Origin: Planctomycetota bacterium
GTDB taxonomy: Bacteria; Planctomycetota; B129-G9
NCBI GenBank assembly: GCA_003644325.1
Contig: QNCA01000097.1
Coordinates: 1 to 6,025 of the forward strand
Reading direction: 5' to 3'
Length of the DNA: 6,025 nt
Every line of letters begins with the position of its first letter. Position 1 is the stretch's first letter. The notes beneath the pieces were generated by a model. The model was not told where the DNA came from, did not search any database, and was given only the letters and a program-made list of their open reading frames with translations. Both the position numbers and the translations under genes were made by a program. This document shows positions 6,013 through 6,025 of the stretch, piece by piece.

Positions 6013-6025
6013 CCGGCTCGTAGAT

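Larger units (their letters stand above)
5868..6025. other. Non-coding right-edge region with several short palindromes
   Basis: I see no supported gene upstream of the operon promoter. The stretch holds CACCGGTG (5913-5920) overlapping GGTGAC-T-GTCACC (5917-5929), and two mutually exclusive stems at 5944-5970. A C-tract/G-tract hairpin lies at 5992-6012. The octamer ACTGTCAC occurs both at 5828-5835 (in the operon leader) and at 5921-5928. The region may continue as intergenic DNA beyond the window. Confidence 0.5.

Overview
The window looks like a piece of a Planctomycetota-type genome (perhaps Phycisphaerae or a related deep lineage). This is inferred from gene architecture, not from a database match. 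The PqqD-like / M50 / lipoyl-adaptor fusion, with an HExxH followed by a TNVSD segment and an NP(x)4DG motif, sits beside a GAF-domain adaptor protein, a combination familiar from that phylum. The DNA is moderately GC-rich.

Layout, left to right: (1) positions 2-343 hold the C-terminal end of a + strand gene encoding a TPR-like protein that begins outside the window. (2) Positions 344-553 are a convergent intergenic region with one terminator hairpin for the + strand gene (402-443) and one for the - strand operon (486-511). (3) Positions 554-5742 carry a compact - strand operon of three genes. In transcription order these are a GAF-GAF-transmembrane-adaptor protein (3835-5742), a secreted periplasmic adaptor with a signal peptide (2749-3789), and a PqqD-like/M50 site-2-protease/adaptor fusion (554-2737). 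The gaps are 45 bp and 11 bp. (4) Positions 5743-6025 hold the operon leader and promoter (TTGACA - 17 bp - TAAAAT on the - strand, 5839-5867) and, toward the right edge, several short palindromes and hairpins but no gene I can support.

All three operon proteins end in, or consist of, the same kind of module: two half-lipoyl segments flanking a helical hairpin, followed by a beta-barrel, as in HlyD/AcrA-type membrane fusion proteins. One copy is tethered to cytoplasmic GAF sensory domains, one is free in the periplasm, and one is fused to an intact intramembrane zinc-protease-like core with a cytoplasmic PqqD-like (peptide-binding RRE type) domain. The operon seems complete, with a promoter at one end and a terminator at the other, yet it encodes no recognisable pump (RND, ABC or MFS). 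The best reading is an envelope-spanning export, maturation or sensing complex built around the M50 protein. Its substrate cannot be told from this sequence.
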